Positions 8,645 to 17,048 are shown, counted from the first letter of the stretch. The stretch: DNA of 64,000 nucleotides from Acidovorax sp. (GCF_027492855.1 NZ_JAPUDY010000047.1:16370-80369); one strand, 5' to 3'. Translations and numbers: made by a program. Notes: generated by a model not told the origin, from the sequence alone.

Positions 8645-8949
8645 GCGCCACGGCGCTGCTGCGCGTGTTCAGCCCCGTGACGCAGCGCTGGAGCATCTAC
8701 TGGCTCGACAACGCCACTGGCGGGCTGAACCCGGCCACCGGAGAGTTGCGGCCACCCGTGGTGGGAGGATTCCGGGATGGCGTGGGTATCTTCGAAGGCC
8801 AGGAATTGTTCGAGGGCCGCCCGGTGCGCGTGCGCTTCGAGTGGTCACAAATACACACCGGCGCGCCGCGCTGGCAGCAGGCCTTCTCTGACGACAACGG
8901 CACGACCTGGGAAGTCAATTGGGTGATGGAATTTTCGCGGCCGGTGTGA
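8645..8949 (+). pseudogene. C-terminal remnant of a small conserved protein (DUF1579-like family)
   Basis: The plus strand codes about 100 residues beginning LRVFSPVTQRWSIYWLDN and ending WEVNWVMEFSRPV, with VVGGFRDGVGIFEGQE between. This is the C-terminal half of a family of about 160-residue proteins with a Trp-rich barrel that I associate with DUF1579-like proteins. The N-terminal half is missing. The reading frame continues leftward only through DNA that codes the WYL remnant on the other strand. It may be a deletion product; expression is not expected. Confidence 0.55.
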
Positions 8950-8984
8950 TGCCAGACGCCGGTCACCGCGTGGTCACCACGCCT

Positions 8985-9935
8985 TCACCGGCTCTCGCCG
9001 CCCGTCTTTGCCTCGAAATATGGCGCCCCCTGAATGACCGCGGTGCTGAGCGTGAAGGTTTTCACCGGCACCAGGGCCTGCTCCCCAGGGCGCCCGGCGC
9101 TCGCTCTGCCCGGTGCGTGGGCCACGCCCTTCAGCGCCGGGTCGATGCAGCCTTCTCGCGTCTTTTGCAGCAGCTCGGGCGTGATGGGCTCGGGCTTGCC
9201 GAAGCGATCGCCCTCCAGATACAGAACACCGTCCTTGAACTGCGCCGCCGGGGTGAGCAGCGGCATGGCGTGCGCGCGGTTGAAGCCCACCCGCACCACG
9301 CGGCCCGGCGCATCGCCGCCCGGTGTTGCGCCAGCGGTCTCCAGGCGGTACTGGGTCACCGTCACGGTCTGCGGTTGGCCTTCGCGGGTGGTCTCAACGG
9401 TGTCGCCCACATAGAAGTACCGGGCCGCAGCCAGGGGCACGGCAGGCAGCGAGTAGCTGCGGGCCCAACTGTTGATCTTGCGCGGGAACAGCGGGCGCAT
9501 CGCGGTGGGGGGCTGCTCGTCTGCCGACATGGCAAACACCGGATAGACAGCGTCCGACAACGCATGGCCCTGGAAGTCGAACACCACGGTCCCTGCCGGC
9601 GCCGATGCCGCCGCGCCGGGGCGCACGCGCACGGGGAACAGCAGAGGCTCTGCCCGCACCTCCTGCAAACGAATACCGCCACCGGGCGCGGCCTTCCAGT
9701 GGCCCGCCGCCAGCATGTCCAGCGAGCCCCCAGAGAAGGCAAAGCAAAAGCTGTTGTCCTCCAGCAGCAGCAACCCCGCCTCGGCTTCCGCCGTGTTGTT
9801 CTGAAAGTAGCCCACAAAGGGCTTCTCCACATCGCTGGCGGCATGGGCGCTGGGCGCCACCCAAGCCACGCTGACGGCAATGGCCAGCGTCAGGGCAGTG
9901 GCGGTCGCAGGAAAGGCATGGGGCCAGGTGCGCAC
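8985..9935 (-). CDS. Exported protein of unknown function
   Basis: The 316-residue product starts with a clear signal peptide (ALTLAIAVSVAWVAPSAHA). The mature part shows recurring beta-like stretches such as EAGLLLLEDNSFCFAFSGGS and KDGVLYLEGDRFGKPEPI, and two Cys residues far apart. I do not recognise a family. It is divergent from the serine hydrolase gene, with about 140 bp between, and has no partner on its own strand. Confidence 0.7.
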   Translation of the reverse strand: MRTWPHAFPATATALTLAIAVSVAWVAPSAHAASDVEKPFVGYFQNNTAEAEAGLLLLEDNSFCFAFSGGSLDMLAAGHWKAAPGGGIRLQEVRAEPLLFPVRVRPGAAASAPAGTVVFDFQGHALSDAVYPVFAMSADEQPPTAMRPLFPRKINSWARSYSLPAVPLAAARYFYVGDTVETTREGQPQTVTVTQYRLETAGATPGGDAPGRVVRVGFNRAHAMPLLTPAAQFKDGVLYLEGDRFGKPEPITPELLQKTREGCIDPALKGVAHAPGRASAGRPGEQALVPVKTFTLSTAVIQGAPYFEAKTGGESR

Positions 9936-10075
9936 AGGGGTCTCCGAAGGGTGGGAAGGAAAAAAGCACTATAGCCAAAGCCCCGCGCGCCAAGCGCCAG
10001 CCCCGCCTTTGGCTCGCCCAAAGGCTCGCGCTTTTACACTGCGCACATCCCACACGCCCTGCCCGAAGGAGCCCC

Positions 10076-11122
10076 ATGCGCATTCTCTTGAGCGCCCTCT
10101 TCGCCTTGCTGGCCTGCGCCGTTCAGGCCCAAACCGCCCCACCCGCCCCACCTGCGAACATGGCGTGGCGCGAAGCATCCACCCCCGCAGAACAAGCGCT
10201 GGATGCCAAGGCCTTTCAGGGGCTGGACGCCGCGCTGGCCACGCAGCTCACCGATGTGCAAAGCGCCGTGGTGGTGCTGCGCGGCCGTGTGGTGTACCAG
10301 TTCTACCGCGATGGCGAGCCCGGCGCGCTGCGCGACACGCAGTCCGTGGCCAAAAGCGCCCTGTCGGCCCTGGTGGGCGCGGCCATCGCGCAGGGCCACA
10401 TTGCCAGCGTGGACCAGCGCGTGGTGGAGCTGGTGCCCGAGTGGGCGCCGCTCAACAGCGACCCACGCGCTGCCACCATCACGCTGCGCCATCTGCTGAC
10501 GCTGACGGCGGGCTTCTCGCTCGACAACACTCCACGCACCCGCGCGGGCACTGCAGCCGCATTGCCCGCCCCCAAGGCCTGGGCGCGGCCGCTGGCCAGC
10601 GAACCCGGCCAGACCTTTGCCTATGACAACTCAGTGATGCCCCTGCTGGCCACCGTGCTCGAAAAAGCCACCGGCATGCCCCTGGCCGACTTTGCGCGCC
10701 AGCAACTGATGGGGCCGATGGCGATGGCCGAGCCCTCGTACCAACGCGGCCTGCACCTGCGCACGTTGGACATGGCCAAGCTCGGCCAGCTCTACCTGCA
10801 GCACGGCCATTGGGAGGGCAAGCCACTGGTGCCCGAGGCTTTTGCGGATGCCTCGGTGCGGGCGCACAACGCGGGGGGCCGCCCGGTGGGGCTGCCCTAC
10901 GGCTACCTGTGGTGGGTGGTGCCCGGCAAGGCGGCACAGCCCACCTTCATGGCAAGCGGGTTTGGCGGGCAGCTCATCTGGGTGTATCCGCCGCTGGATC
11001 TGGTGGTGGCGACCACGTCCACCGTGTCGCCCGAGAGCAGCCAGCGCGGCCACGCACAGCAACTGGTCCGCAAGCATGTCTTTGCAGCCGCTCAGCGCAG
11101 AGCGAAATCTGACGCCAAGTAG
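10076..11122 (+). CDS. Serine hydrolase, beta-lactamase class C / penicillin-binding family, exported
   Basis: The 348-residue protein has a signal peptide (MRILLSALFALLACAVQAQ). The class C-type active site is SVAK (nucleophile Ser, general base Lys), in the context DTQSVAKSALSALVG. The second motif is YDN in FAYDNSVMPLL. A large family of such esterases, DD-peptidases and beta-lactamase relatives shares this plan, so the substrate is unassigned. ATG 10076 gives the signal peptide directly. Two repeats follow before the convergent DUF1439 gene. Confidence 0.85.
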   Translation: MRILLSALFALLACAVQAQTAPPAPPANMAWREASTPAEQALDAKAFQGLDAALATQLTDVQSAVVVLRGRVVYQFYRDGEPGALRDTQSVAKSALSALVGAAIAQGHIASVDQRVVELVPEWAPLNSDPRAATITLRHLLTLTAGFSLDNTPRTRAGTAAALPAPKAWARPLASEPGQTFAYDNSVMPLLATVLEKATGMPLADFARQQLMGPMAMAEPSYQRGLHLRTLDMAKLGQLYLQHGHWEGKPLVPEAFADASVRAHNAGGRPVGLPYGYLWWVVPGKAAQPTFMASGFGGQLIWVYPPLDLVVATTSTVSPESSQRGHAQQLVRKHVFAAAQRRAKSDAK

Positions 11123-11165
11123 CCTGATTAGAGCGACGTCAGACTTCACTCCCACACCCACGCAC

Positions 11166-11239
11166 CCGTTCGGGCTGAGCCTGTCGAAGCCGGGGCTTGC
11201 CGCGTGCGTGCAAGGCTTCGACAGGCTCAGCCCGAACGG
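11166..11239. repeat. REP-like hairpin with perfect 26-bp arms
   Basis: An arm at 11166-11191 beginning CCGTTCGGGCTGAGCC is repeated as its exact reverse complement at 11214-11239, with a 22-base loop. It lies between convergent genes and could act as a transcription terminator or mRNA stabiliser. A single near-identical arm lies at 24403-24428 inside a coding sequence, and a diverged pair lies at 35282-35365. Confidence 0.9.
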
Positions 11240-11288
11240 ATGGAGGAGAGCCTGAGGCATGCACGCAGTCAGATCAAATGGGCACTTA

Positions 11289-11317
11289 GCGCTTATTCAT
11301 CAAGCGTCAATAGCTAC
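11289..11317. repeat. GCGCTT-N17-AGCTAC element, copy 3
   Basis: The first box is perfect, the second has one change (AGCTAC), and the spacing is 17. It lies between the REP-like hairpin and the end of the DUF1439 gene. Confidence 0.75.
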
Positions 11318-11346
11318 TATTTTCATAGCATTTCATTTCCCCACGA

Positions 11347-11937
11347 TCACAACGGCTTGCGCTCAAACGCCACCGACAACCCCTGCGGCATGACCGTGAT
11401 GGCCCCTGGCTGCAGGCCCAGGCCGTCGAACAGGGCCGTGTCTTGCGGGCGCAGCGTGTGCAGCACCACCTCGCGCAGCGACTGTTCGGCCAGCAGGGGG
11501 GCGTAGGTGTTGAGCAGCTCGGTCACGGCGGGCCGCAGGGTGGGGAAGTCGAGCCGCCCCAGTTGGAGCTGGTGGGCCCGCAGCGTGCGGTCGCTGGCCT
11601 CGTAGCGCAGCGCAAACTCCACGTCGAACGCGCCCGTGTGGCTGCGCCGCAGCGCGGGGCCTGCGGCCTCTACCACCATGGCCGCGCCCAGGCGGTTCAC
11701 ATCGGGCAGCAGCCGCAGGCGCGGCACCTGCACCATGAGGTTGAGCAGCCCCTGCACCGGCACGCTGCGCGGAAACTTCTGCGCCACCATGTCCTGCAGT
11801 TGCGACAGCGGCACGGTGTAGCTGGGCGAGAGGGCTGCCTGCGCACTGCTGCGTCCCGCCAACAGCCAGGTTGCGCCACCCAGGGCCAGGCAGCGGGCGG
11901 CGGTGGTCACAAGAAAACGTCGGCGGCGGTGCGGCAT
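11347..11937 (-). CDS. DUF1439 (YceB-like) exported protein
   Basis: The 196-residue product begins with a Tat-like signal (RRRRFLVTT, then a hydrophobic stretch ending AGRSSAQA). The mature part follows the DUF1439 pattern: an opening hydrophobic strand (YTVPLSQLQDMVAQKFP), an early RLRLLPDVNRL block, a TGAFDVEFALRYEA strand, then alternating hydrophobics. The family is a periplasmic or lipid-anchored fold of unknown function; no lipobox is seen here. AGGAG nine bases before ATG 11937 supports the start. It is divergent from yjjJ. Confidence 0.75.
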   Translation of the reverse strand: MPHRRRRFLVTTAARCLALGGATWLLAGRSSAQAALSPSYTVPLSQLQDMVAQKFPRSVPVQGLLNLMVQVPRLRLLPDVNRLGAAMVVEAAGPALRRSHTGAFDVEFALRYEASDRTLRAHQLQLGRLDFPTLRPAVTELLNTYAPLLAEQSLREVVLHTLRPQDTALFDGLGLQPGAITVMPQGLSVAFERKPL

Positions 11938-12025
11938 GGAAAGGGTCTCCTGGTAGGGGAGGTATGACACGGGTGGCGCCAAAAGGTGCCGCAGAGGGCT
12001 CTACCCCTGCATCACACAATATCCC

Positions 12026-12106
12026 ATTTATCTATTCACAAATTCATAAACTTCATTGAATTCATTGGTATTTTGTGTGAATTTATCTATTCATATAATC
12101 ATTCAT
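12026..12106. promoter_or_regulatory. AT-rich promoter/operator region of yjjJ with a 13-bp direct repeat
   Basis: ATTTATCTATTCA occurs at 12026-12038 and again at 12081-12093, 55 bases apart (about five helical turns). Further ATTCA and TTCAT motifs lie between, and the second copy runs into the yjjJ start codon at 12105. The block is strikingly AT-rich within a GC-rich region. Because YjjJ carries its own N-terminal winged helix, binding here for autoregulation is plausible but inferred. Confidence 0.55.
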
Positions 12107-13445
12107 GGCCCATCCCAACGATCTCACCTCCAAAGCCCTGCAGGCCCTGCGCCGCCAGGGGGGCGTGCTGACCAGCGCCGAGCTGCAAGAACTGCTGGGC
12201 GTGAGCCAGCCCACGGTGTCGCGCGCGCTGGCGCCGCTGATCCAGGCGGGCCAGGTGCAGAAGGTGGGCGCGGCGCGATCGCAGCGTTATGTGCTGCCCC
12301 GTGCCGTGCCGGGTGTGGGCAGCGAGGTGCTGGTGATGCGCATCGACGCCGAGGGCCGCCCGTCGCCCTTTGCGCGCATGGTGCCGCTTGCGGGCGGCGC
12401 CTTCTGGGTGGACGAGGTCGATGGCGTGAGCGCACGCCACGACGGCCTGCCCTGGTTTCTGGACGACATGCGGCCCCAGGGCTTTATGGGCCGCACCTTT
12501 GCCCATGCCCACCCCGCGCTGCAACTGGGCCACGACCCGCTTCACTGGAGCGACGACGACGTGCTGCGCGCCATGGCGCTGTATGGCGACGACCTGCCGG
12601 GCAACCTTGTTGTGGGTGAGGCGGCGTTCCAGCGCTTTCACGCGCTGCCCGCGCGCGCGTCGCGCGTGGCGTCGGCGGCCGACTATCCACAATTGGCCGA
12701 GCAGGCGATGTTAGGCACACACCCTGGCTCGTCGGCGGGGGGGGAGCAGCCCAAGTTCTGCACCATCAGCGCCGGGCGGCATGTCATCGTGAAGTTCTCG
12801 CCCGCAGGCAACGCCCCCGCCGACCAGCGCATGCGCGATCTGCTGGTGTGCGAGCACCTGGCGCTGCGCACGCTGGCGCAGGCGGGGCTGCCCGCGGCGC
12901 CCACACAAATCTTTGAAGGCGCGGGGCGCGTGTTTCTGGAGTCGGAGCGCTTTGACCGCACGCCGCTGCGTGGCGAAGGCGACGCGGGCCTGGGGGGGCG
13001 GATCGGCATGGTGTCGCTGCAGGTCTACAACGCCGAATACGTGGGCGAGATCGACAACTGGGCCGCCACCGCCAACCGCATGGCCGCGCGCCACCTGCTC
13101 ACGCCCGCCGACACCCGCACGCTGCGGCTGCTGGAGGCCTACGGCCAGCTCATCGCCAACACCGACCGGCACTACGGCAACATCTCGCTGGTGCTCAAGG
13201 ACGACGACTGGGCGCTGTCACCCACCTACGACATGCTGCCCATGCTGTACGCCCCCGTGGGCGGCGAGCTGGTGCCGCGTGACTTTGCCAGCCGCCCCCA
13301 GCAGCCCACGGCCGCCACGCTGGGCGAATGGGCCGAGGCGCAAAACCTGGCGCGGGCGTTCTGGCAGGCCGCCGCAGCGGACGGGCGGGTGTCGGCAGGT
13401 TTTCGGGCCATTGCGGCTGAAAATTCAAGCCATATTGGCCGCTAG
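12105..13445 (+). CDS. yjjJ: HipA-family toxin-like kinase with N-terminal HTH (YjjJ type)
   Basis: The 446-residue protein is the size of E. coli YjjJ. Residues 1-65 form a winged helix (VLTSAELQELLGVSQPTVSRAL). A HipA-like kinase follows, with the GSSAGGEQPKF phosphate-loop region, the ANTDRHYGN catalytic loop and a downstream PTYDMLPM metal-binding Asp. HipA kinases phosphorylate tRNA synthetases or other translation targets and are usually neutralised by HipB. No hipB gene is present; the fused winged helix may take that role. Its stop codon TAG is part of repeat copy 4, so the C-terminus ends in repeat DNA. Confidence 0.88.
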   Translation: MAHPNDLTSKALQALRRQGGVLTSAELQELLGVSQPTVSRALAPLIQAGQVQKVGAARSQRYVLPRAVPGVGSEVLVMRIDAEGRPSPFARMVPLAGGAFWVDEVDGVSARHDGLPWFLDDMRPQGFMGRTFAHAHPALQLGHDPLHWSDDDVLRAMALYGDDLPGNLVVGEAAFQRFHALPARASRVASAADYPQLAEQAMLGTHPGSSAGGEQPKFCTISAGRHVIVKFSPAGNAPADQRMRDLLVCEHLALRTLAQAGLPAAPTQIFEGAGRVFLESERFDRTPLRGEGDAGLGGRIGMVSLQVYNAEYVGEIDNWAATANRMAARHLLTPADTRTLRLLEAYGQLIANTDRHYGNISLVLKDDDWALSPTYDMLPMLYAPVGGELVPRDFASRPQQPTAATLGEWAEAQNLARAFWQAAAADGRVSAGFRAIAAENSSHIGR

Positions 13446-13473
13446 CGCTTATCCATCAAGCGCAAGCAGCTAT
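13445..13473. repeat. GCGCTT-N17-AGCTAT element, copy 4 (supplies yjjJ stop codon)
   Basis: Both boxes are perfect with a 17-base spacer. The preceding GCTAG supplies the TAG stop of yjjJ, whose last residues are coded by the element flank. Confidence 0.85.
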
Positions 13474-13486
13474 CATTTTTGATGGT

Positions 13487-13738
13487 TCAGCGCCCCACCA
13501 CCGACCAGCCTGCTTTCTGATTGGCTTTGTCGTTTTCATACTCCCACGCCGTACCGCAGCGGTCGCACACATAGCGGGTGATGGTGATCTCGCCGTGGTC
13601 GCGGTCTTCCCTGCGGTTGCCGCGCTGCACCAGCTCGGCGTGGCCGGGGGCCTTGCGCCAGTTGCGCTGGATGCCCTGGCAGGGCTCGCACAGCGCCATG
13701 GGTTTGAGTTCGTTCTGGCGTGCAATGTCTTTGGTCAT
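13487..13738 (-). CDS. Small zinc-ribbon-like protein
   Basis: The 83-residue product carries two CxxC pairs (CEPC near residue 17 and CDRC near residue 59), the pattern of a zinc ribbon. A basic GNRREDRDHGEI segment and an aromatic ITRYVCDRCGTAWEYEND strand lie around the second pair. I recognise no specific family. The start is uncertain: ATG 13738 is used, and an ATG 12 codons upstream is possible. It stands alone between two repeat elements, downstream of yjjJ on the opposite strand. Confidence 0.6.
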   Translation of the reverse strand: MTKDIARQNELKPMALCEPCQGIQRNWRKAPGHAELVQRGNRREDRDHGEITITRYVCDRCGTAWEYENDKANQKAGWSVVGR

Positions 13739-13871
13739 GGGGCGGGCCTCAAGGGCGGTTCTGGGTCGATGCAAGGGCGGCTACTGTACGCCAGCAAGGC
13801 TGGGGCTGCGCGGGCCGTCTGCGGGCGGGTGGGTGCATGGCCACAGGCAGTTCAAGCAAAAACAGGCTCTG

Positions 13872-13900
13872 GCGCTTTACCATCAAGCGCTACAAGCTAT
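13872..13900. repeat. GCGCTT-N17-AGCTAT element, copy 5
   Basis: Both boxes are perfect with the 17-base spacer. The extended flank TTGCTCCTAA on the minus strand supplies the stop codon of the adjacent GNAT remnant. Confidence 0.85.
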
Positions 13901-13904
13901 TAAT

Positions 13905-14149
13905 TTAGGAGCAACTATCCGCTGCCAGCTGCTTGGCCATGCGCGCATTGCGCAGCACCACACCACGGCGTTCCACCTGCTGACGCTGCTCCACCACGAA
14001 GCCATGGACGGCAAAGAAGGGCTCGGCCCGCAGGCTCACATCGGCCCACAGCCGCCGGATGCCGTGCTGCGCGGCCTGTGCGTGAACAGGGCGCGCAGCG
14101 CGGGTTCGTCGCCGGGGCGAAAGTTGCGAATGTGGAGGGGGGTGGTCAC
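13905..14149 (-). pseudogene. GNAT N-acetyltransferase with internal deletion
   Basis: The gene starts at a GTG that overlaps the DTW-gene stop as GTGA, and codes TTPLHIRNFRPGDEPALRAL, a standard GNAT N-terminus. After about 23 residues the frame leaves GNAT homology. In another frame homology resumes directly with the C-terminal block GIRRLWADVSLRAEPFFAVH and GFVVEQRQQVERRGVVLRN. The central acetyl-CoA-binding region, about 70-80 residues, is missing and the two ends are out of frame. This is a clear internal deletion. The stop lies in the flank of repeat copy 5. Confidence 0.75.
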
Positions 14150-14892
14150 GGTGGGCACAGGTCCCGCAGCCGCTGGTGTGTGGGGCCGTCGGCATCCACC
14201 GGCAACTGGTGCTTGGACTGGATGTAGTGGTCGGTAAACACGTCCAGGTAAGCGTCCAGCACCTGCGCGGCGTGCGCCTCGCCCGCCAGCTCCAGGCACA
14301 GGGCCGCCACCTCGGCGGTGCAGAAGTGGTCTTCGCGCCGCGAGCGGCGCAGACGGTAGCGCGAGACCTGCTCAGGCTGCAGGCTCAGCACGGGCAGGCG
14401 GTCGAGATAGGGGCTTTTGCGGAACATCTTGCGCGCCTCGGGCCAGGTGGCGTCGAGCAGGATGAACAGCGGGCGCTTGCCATCGGGTGCGTCTTCAGGC
14501 GCTACCTGCGTCACCACCCGCTCGGGCACCACAAATTCGCCGGGGAACACCACATAAGGCTGCCACTGCGGGTCGGCCAGCAGCGCCAGCAGGCCAGGGG
14601 CCACCTCGGTGCGCGCCCAGCCAAAGGCGAAGCTGTCGGCCACCACGTCCGCGATCAGCCAACCGGTGTTGCTGGGCTTGAGAGGCTCGATGTCGGCCAT
14701 CAACAGGCACATGCCCGCCTGCGTGGGCTGCAGGGGGCGCAGCGCGCAGATGCAATGGCTGGGCACCAGGCGGCAGCCTGGGCAGCGCTCGCCCTTGGGT
14801 CCGCCACGGGCCAAAAAGGGCTTGGCGCTGCGCGCCAGACGCTCGGTGCGCAGGCGCGAAACGGCATGGGGAGGGAGGGAAGCGCGGGCCAT
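14146..14892 (-). CDS. DTW-domain protein, probable tRNA-uridine aminocarboxypropyltransferase (TapT-like)
   Basis: The 248-residue product has the family's Cys cluster near the N-terminus (CPGCRLVPSHCICAL), the name-giving DxTW motif in LLDATWPEARKMF, and the conserved SRYRLRRSRREDHFCTAEV block. Characterised members (TapT/YfiP) transfer the aminocarboxypropyl group of S-adenosylmethionine to a tRNA uridine, giving acp3U. ATG 14892 is preferred, as it starts just after the upstream methyltransferase stop. The downstream GNAT remnant overlaps it by four bases, showing that an operon once continued. Confidence 0.85.
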   Translation of the reverse strand: MARASLPPHAVSRLRTERLARSAKPFLARGGPKGERCPGCRLVPSHCICALRPLQPTQAGMCLLMADIEPLKPSNTGWLIADVVADSFAFGWARTEVAPGLLALLADPQWQPYVVFPGEFVVPERVVTQVAPEDAPDGKRPLFILLDATWPEARKMFRKSPYLDRLPVLSLQPEQVSRYRLRRSRREDHFCTAEVAALCLELAGEAHAAQVLDAYLDVFTDHYIQSKHQLPVDADGPTHQRLRDLCPP

Positions 14893-14899
14893 GGGCTCG

Positions 14900-15571
14900 T
14901 CACTGCCCACCAGACTGCTCCAGCGCAAACAGCGGCAAGTCAGCTTTGCGGCTCAGCCACACGCCGCCGCCTAGCTCAATGGCGCCCTGCTGCAGGCCAC
15001 GCCGGTACAGATCGGCCCGGTGGCGGAACACGCGGCCATCGGTCAAATCCTCGTCGATGATGTCGCGCTCATAGTCCTCGCGCGAGACGGCTTCGACATA
15101 CAGCGCGCCTTTGCAGAGGTGGCCCAGGTTGTGCAGCGCGGTCTTCAGGTCCGCCGGGCTCAGGTAGGGCAGCACGCCCTGGCAGATCACGAAGTCGAAA
15201 GGCTCATCGGCCACATAGTCCACCACCGAGCCCTGCTGCCACCCGAAGCGCTCGCACAGGTAGGGGCTGAACTCCACACCCTGGTAGCTGGCCTGCGGAA
15301 AGTGCCGCGCCACGATGTCCTTCCACACCCCGATGCCGCAGCCCACGTCCAGCACACGCAACACCGGCACACGCAGGTACTTGAGGTAGCTGCACACAAA
15401 GGTGCCCAGACGCTCCATGTGCTCCGGGTCCATCACGCTGGTTTTCTTGTCGAAGTAAAACCGCTGGTAGTAGGCCTCGTCGAAGATGGTGGCGGTGGCG
15501 GATTTCAATGGGCGGTCCTTGTGGTCTCGGGGGTGGCGGGCAGCATTGCGAAGTTGCGGAGTATCTCCCAC
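14900..15571 (-). CDS. Class I SAM-dependent methyltransferase
   Basis: The product of up to 223 residues has a SAM-binding motif I VLDVGCGIGVWKD, then YQGVEFSPYLCERFG as motif II and FDFVICQGVLPYL as motif IV. The substrate is not evident. The ATG at 15571 gives about 20 poorly conserved residues; homology appears to begin near FDEAYYQRFYFD, where a TTG with AAGGAC upstream could be the true start. It leads an operon with the DTW gene, eight bases apart. Confidence 0.8.
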   Translation of the reverse strand: MGDTPQLRNAARHPRDHKDRPLKSATATIFDEAYYQRFYFDKKTSVMDPEHMERLGTFVCSYLKYLRVPVLRVLDVGCGIGVWKDIVARHFPQASYQGVEFSPYLCERFGWQQGSVVDYVADEPFDFVICQGVLPYLSPADLKTALHNLGHLCKGALYVEAVSREDYERDIIDEDLTDGRVFRHRADLYRRGLQQGAIELGGGVWLSRKADLPLFALEQSGGQ

Positions 15572-15656
15572 CTACACAAGCGCCCCACCCGCAGCGCACC
15601 TTGTGCTACCGCCCAAAGCCTGGCGCCGGGCGCACCCAGGCCGGGCCTGGCATGCG

Positions 15657-16037
15657 CTACTTCGCCGGGCGATGCAGCGCGCAGAGCTTGTTGCCGTCTG
15701 GATCGCGCAGATACGCCAGATACAGCGCGCCACCTGGGTTTTCGCGCCAACCCGGTGGGTCTTCACACGTGGTGCCGCCGTGGGCCAAACCGGTTGCATG
15801 GAACACATCCGCCTGCTCGGGCGACTGCATGGCGAAACCGATGGTGCCGCCATTGGCAAAGGTGGCGGCCTCGCCATTGATCGGCGTGGTGATGCCAAAA
15901 GTGCCTTGCGGGCTACGATAAAAATACCGGTTGCGGTTGGCCACCCCAGGGCCAATGCCCAGCGTGCCCAGCAGCGCGTCGTAAAACGCCTTGGACGCCT
16001 CCAGGTCGTTCACGCCGACCATCACATGACTGAACAT
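15657..16037 (-). CDS. VOC family protein (glyoxalase/bleomycin-resistance fold)
   Basis: The 126-residue product begins FSHVMVGVNDLEASKAFYDAL and ends AYLRDPDGNKLCALHRP, the two halves of a VOC domain with the expected metal-ligand His near the start and the DPDGN turn near the end. The substrate is unknown. It stands alone, with a repeat element 150 bases upstream of its start. Confidence 0.85.
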   Translation of the reverse strand: MFSHVMVGVNDLEASKAFYDALLGTLGIGPGVANRNRYFYRSPQGTFGITTPINGEAATFANGGTIGFAMQSPEQADVFHATGLAHGGTTCEDPPGWRENPGGALYLAYLRDPDGNKLCALHRPAK

Positions 16038-16186
16038 ATTTTCTTGTCTCCGTTGGAGCCCCTGGCGGGGCGGGCTATCGACGGGAGGATGTTACTTGCA
16101 GGTAAATACCCCGCGCCACACGCGCAGCATTGCCATGTGCCGCCCATCGCGGCGGGGTGACAGGATTTGAATAAAAATAAGGCCTG

Positions 16187-16215
16187 GCGCTTATCCAGCA
16201 AGCGCAACAAGCTAT
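16187..16215. repeat. GCGCTT-N17-AGCTAT element, copy 6
   Basis: Both boxes are perfect with the 17-base spacer. It lies between the divergent VOC and flavin reductase genes, so unlike most copies it is in a 5'-5' interval. Confidence 0.85.
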
Positions 16216-16298
16216 TAAATACATAGCAAATAACTCATCACTGCTGCAGCTATCGACCGATCGACGCCCTGCCCCACAGTCAATGCAACCAACGCCCC

Positions 16299-16877
16299 AT
16301 GCCGACCATCCCACACATCACCCCCGTCCCCCTCGACAAAGCCTACCGCCTGCTCAACCACGGGCCCACCGTGCTGGTGTCTGCTGCGCACGCAGGCCAG
16401 CACAACGTGATGGCCGCCGCCTGGGCCTGCTCGCTGGACTTTTCCCCGCCCAAAGTGACCGTGGTGCTGGACAAAGCCACCCGCACCCGCGAGCTGGTGG
16501 AAGCCAGCGGATTCTTTGCGCTGCAGCTACCCACCGTGCCCATGGCCGCGATGACCGTGGCCCTGGGCACCGACAGCGCCAAAGCCCTGCCCGACAAACT
16601 GCAACGCCACGGCGTGGCGCTGTTTGAAGCCCCCACCCACCCCCACGCCCCGTTGGTGCAAGGCTGCGCCGCCTGGCTGGTGTGCCGCGTCATCCCCGAG
16701 CCCCACAACCAGCAGGCCTACGACCTCTTCATCGGCGAGGTGATGGCCGCCTGGGCCGACGACCGCGTGTTCCGCCACGGTCACTGGGAGTTCGACACCG
16801 CACCCGATGCACTGCGCACGCTGCACTACGTGGCGGGCGGGCAGTTTTATGCGACGGGAGCATCGGTGCGGGTGTGA
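16299..16877 (+). CDS. Flavin reductase family protein
   Basis: The 192-residue product fits the flavin reductase-like FMN-binding split barrel: PTVLVSAAHAGQHNVMAAAW, then FSPPKVTVVLDKATRTRELV, and later VIPEPHNQQAYDLFIGEV. Such proteins reduce flavin with NAD(P)H or bind FMN, often supplying monooxygenases. No monooxygenase is adjacent. The start is the first ATG before the conserved block. Confidence 0.82.
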   Translation: MPTIPHITPVPLDKAYRLLNHGPTVLVSAAHAGQHNVMAAAWACSLDFSPPKVTVVLDKATRTRELVEASGFFALQLPTVPMAAMTVALGTDSAKALPDKLQRHGVALFEAPTHPHAPLVQGCAAWLVCRVIPEPHNQQAYDLFIGEVMAAWADDRVFRHGHWEFDTAPDALRTLHYVAGGQFYATGASVRV

Positions 16878-16972
16878 GCCGTATGGCGGTAGATGCAGCT
16901 CAGGTTTTGAGCCACATCCGCAGACCCAGCCCCAAGGGACTCTTTCAAGAAATTGATAGAAAAACCTGCTCA

Positions 16973-17001
16973 GCGCCCTTTCGGCAGGCGTTAGCAGCTA
17001 T
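16973..17001. repeat. GCGCTT-N17-AGCTAT element, copy 7 (diverged)
   Basis: The first box is GCGCCC, the second is a perfect AGCTAT, and the spacing is 17. It follows the flavin reductase gene and precedes the Fic operator. Confidence 0.65.
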
Positions 17002-17048
17002 CAATTTGAAAGCATTTTGACCAACAACTCTCCCCCGGCGACACAGTC

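Noticed and set aside
12105-13445. A complete HipBA toxin-antitoxin operon
   Set aside because: No separate hipB gene precedes or follows. The HTH is fused, as in YjjJ.
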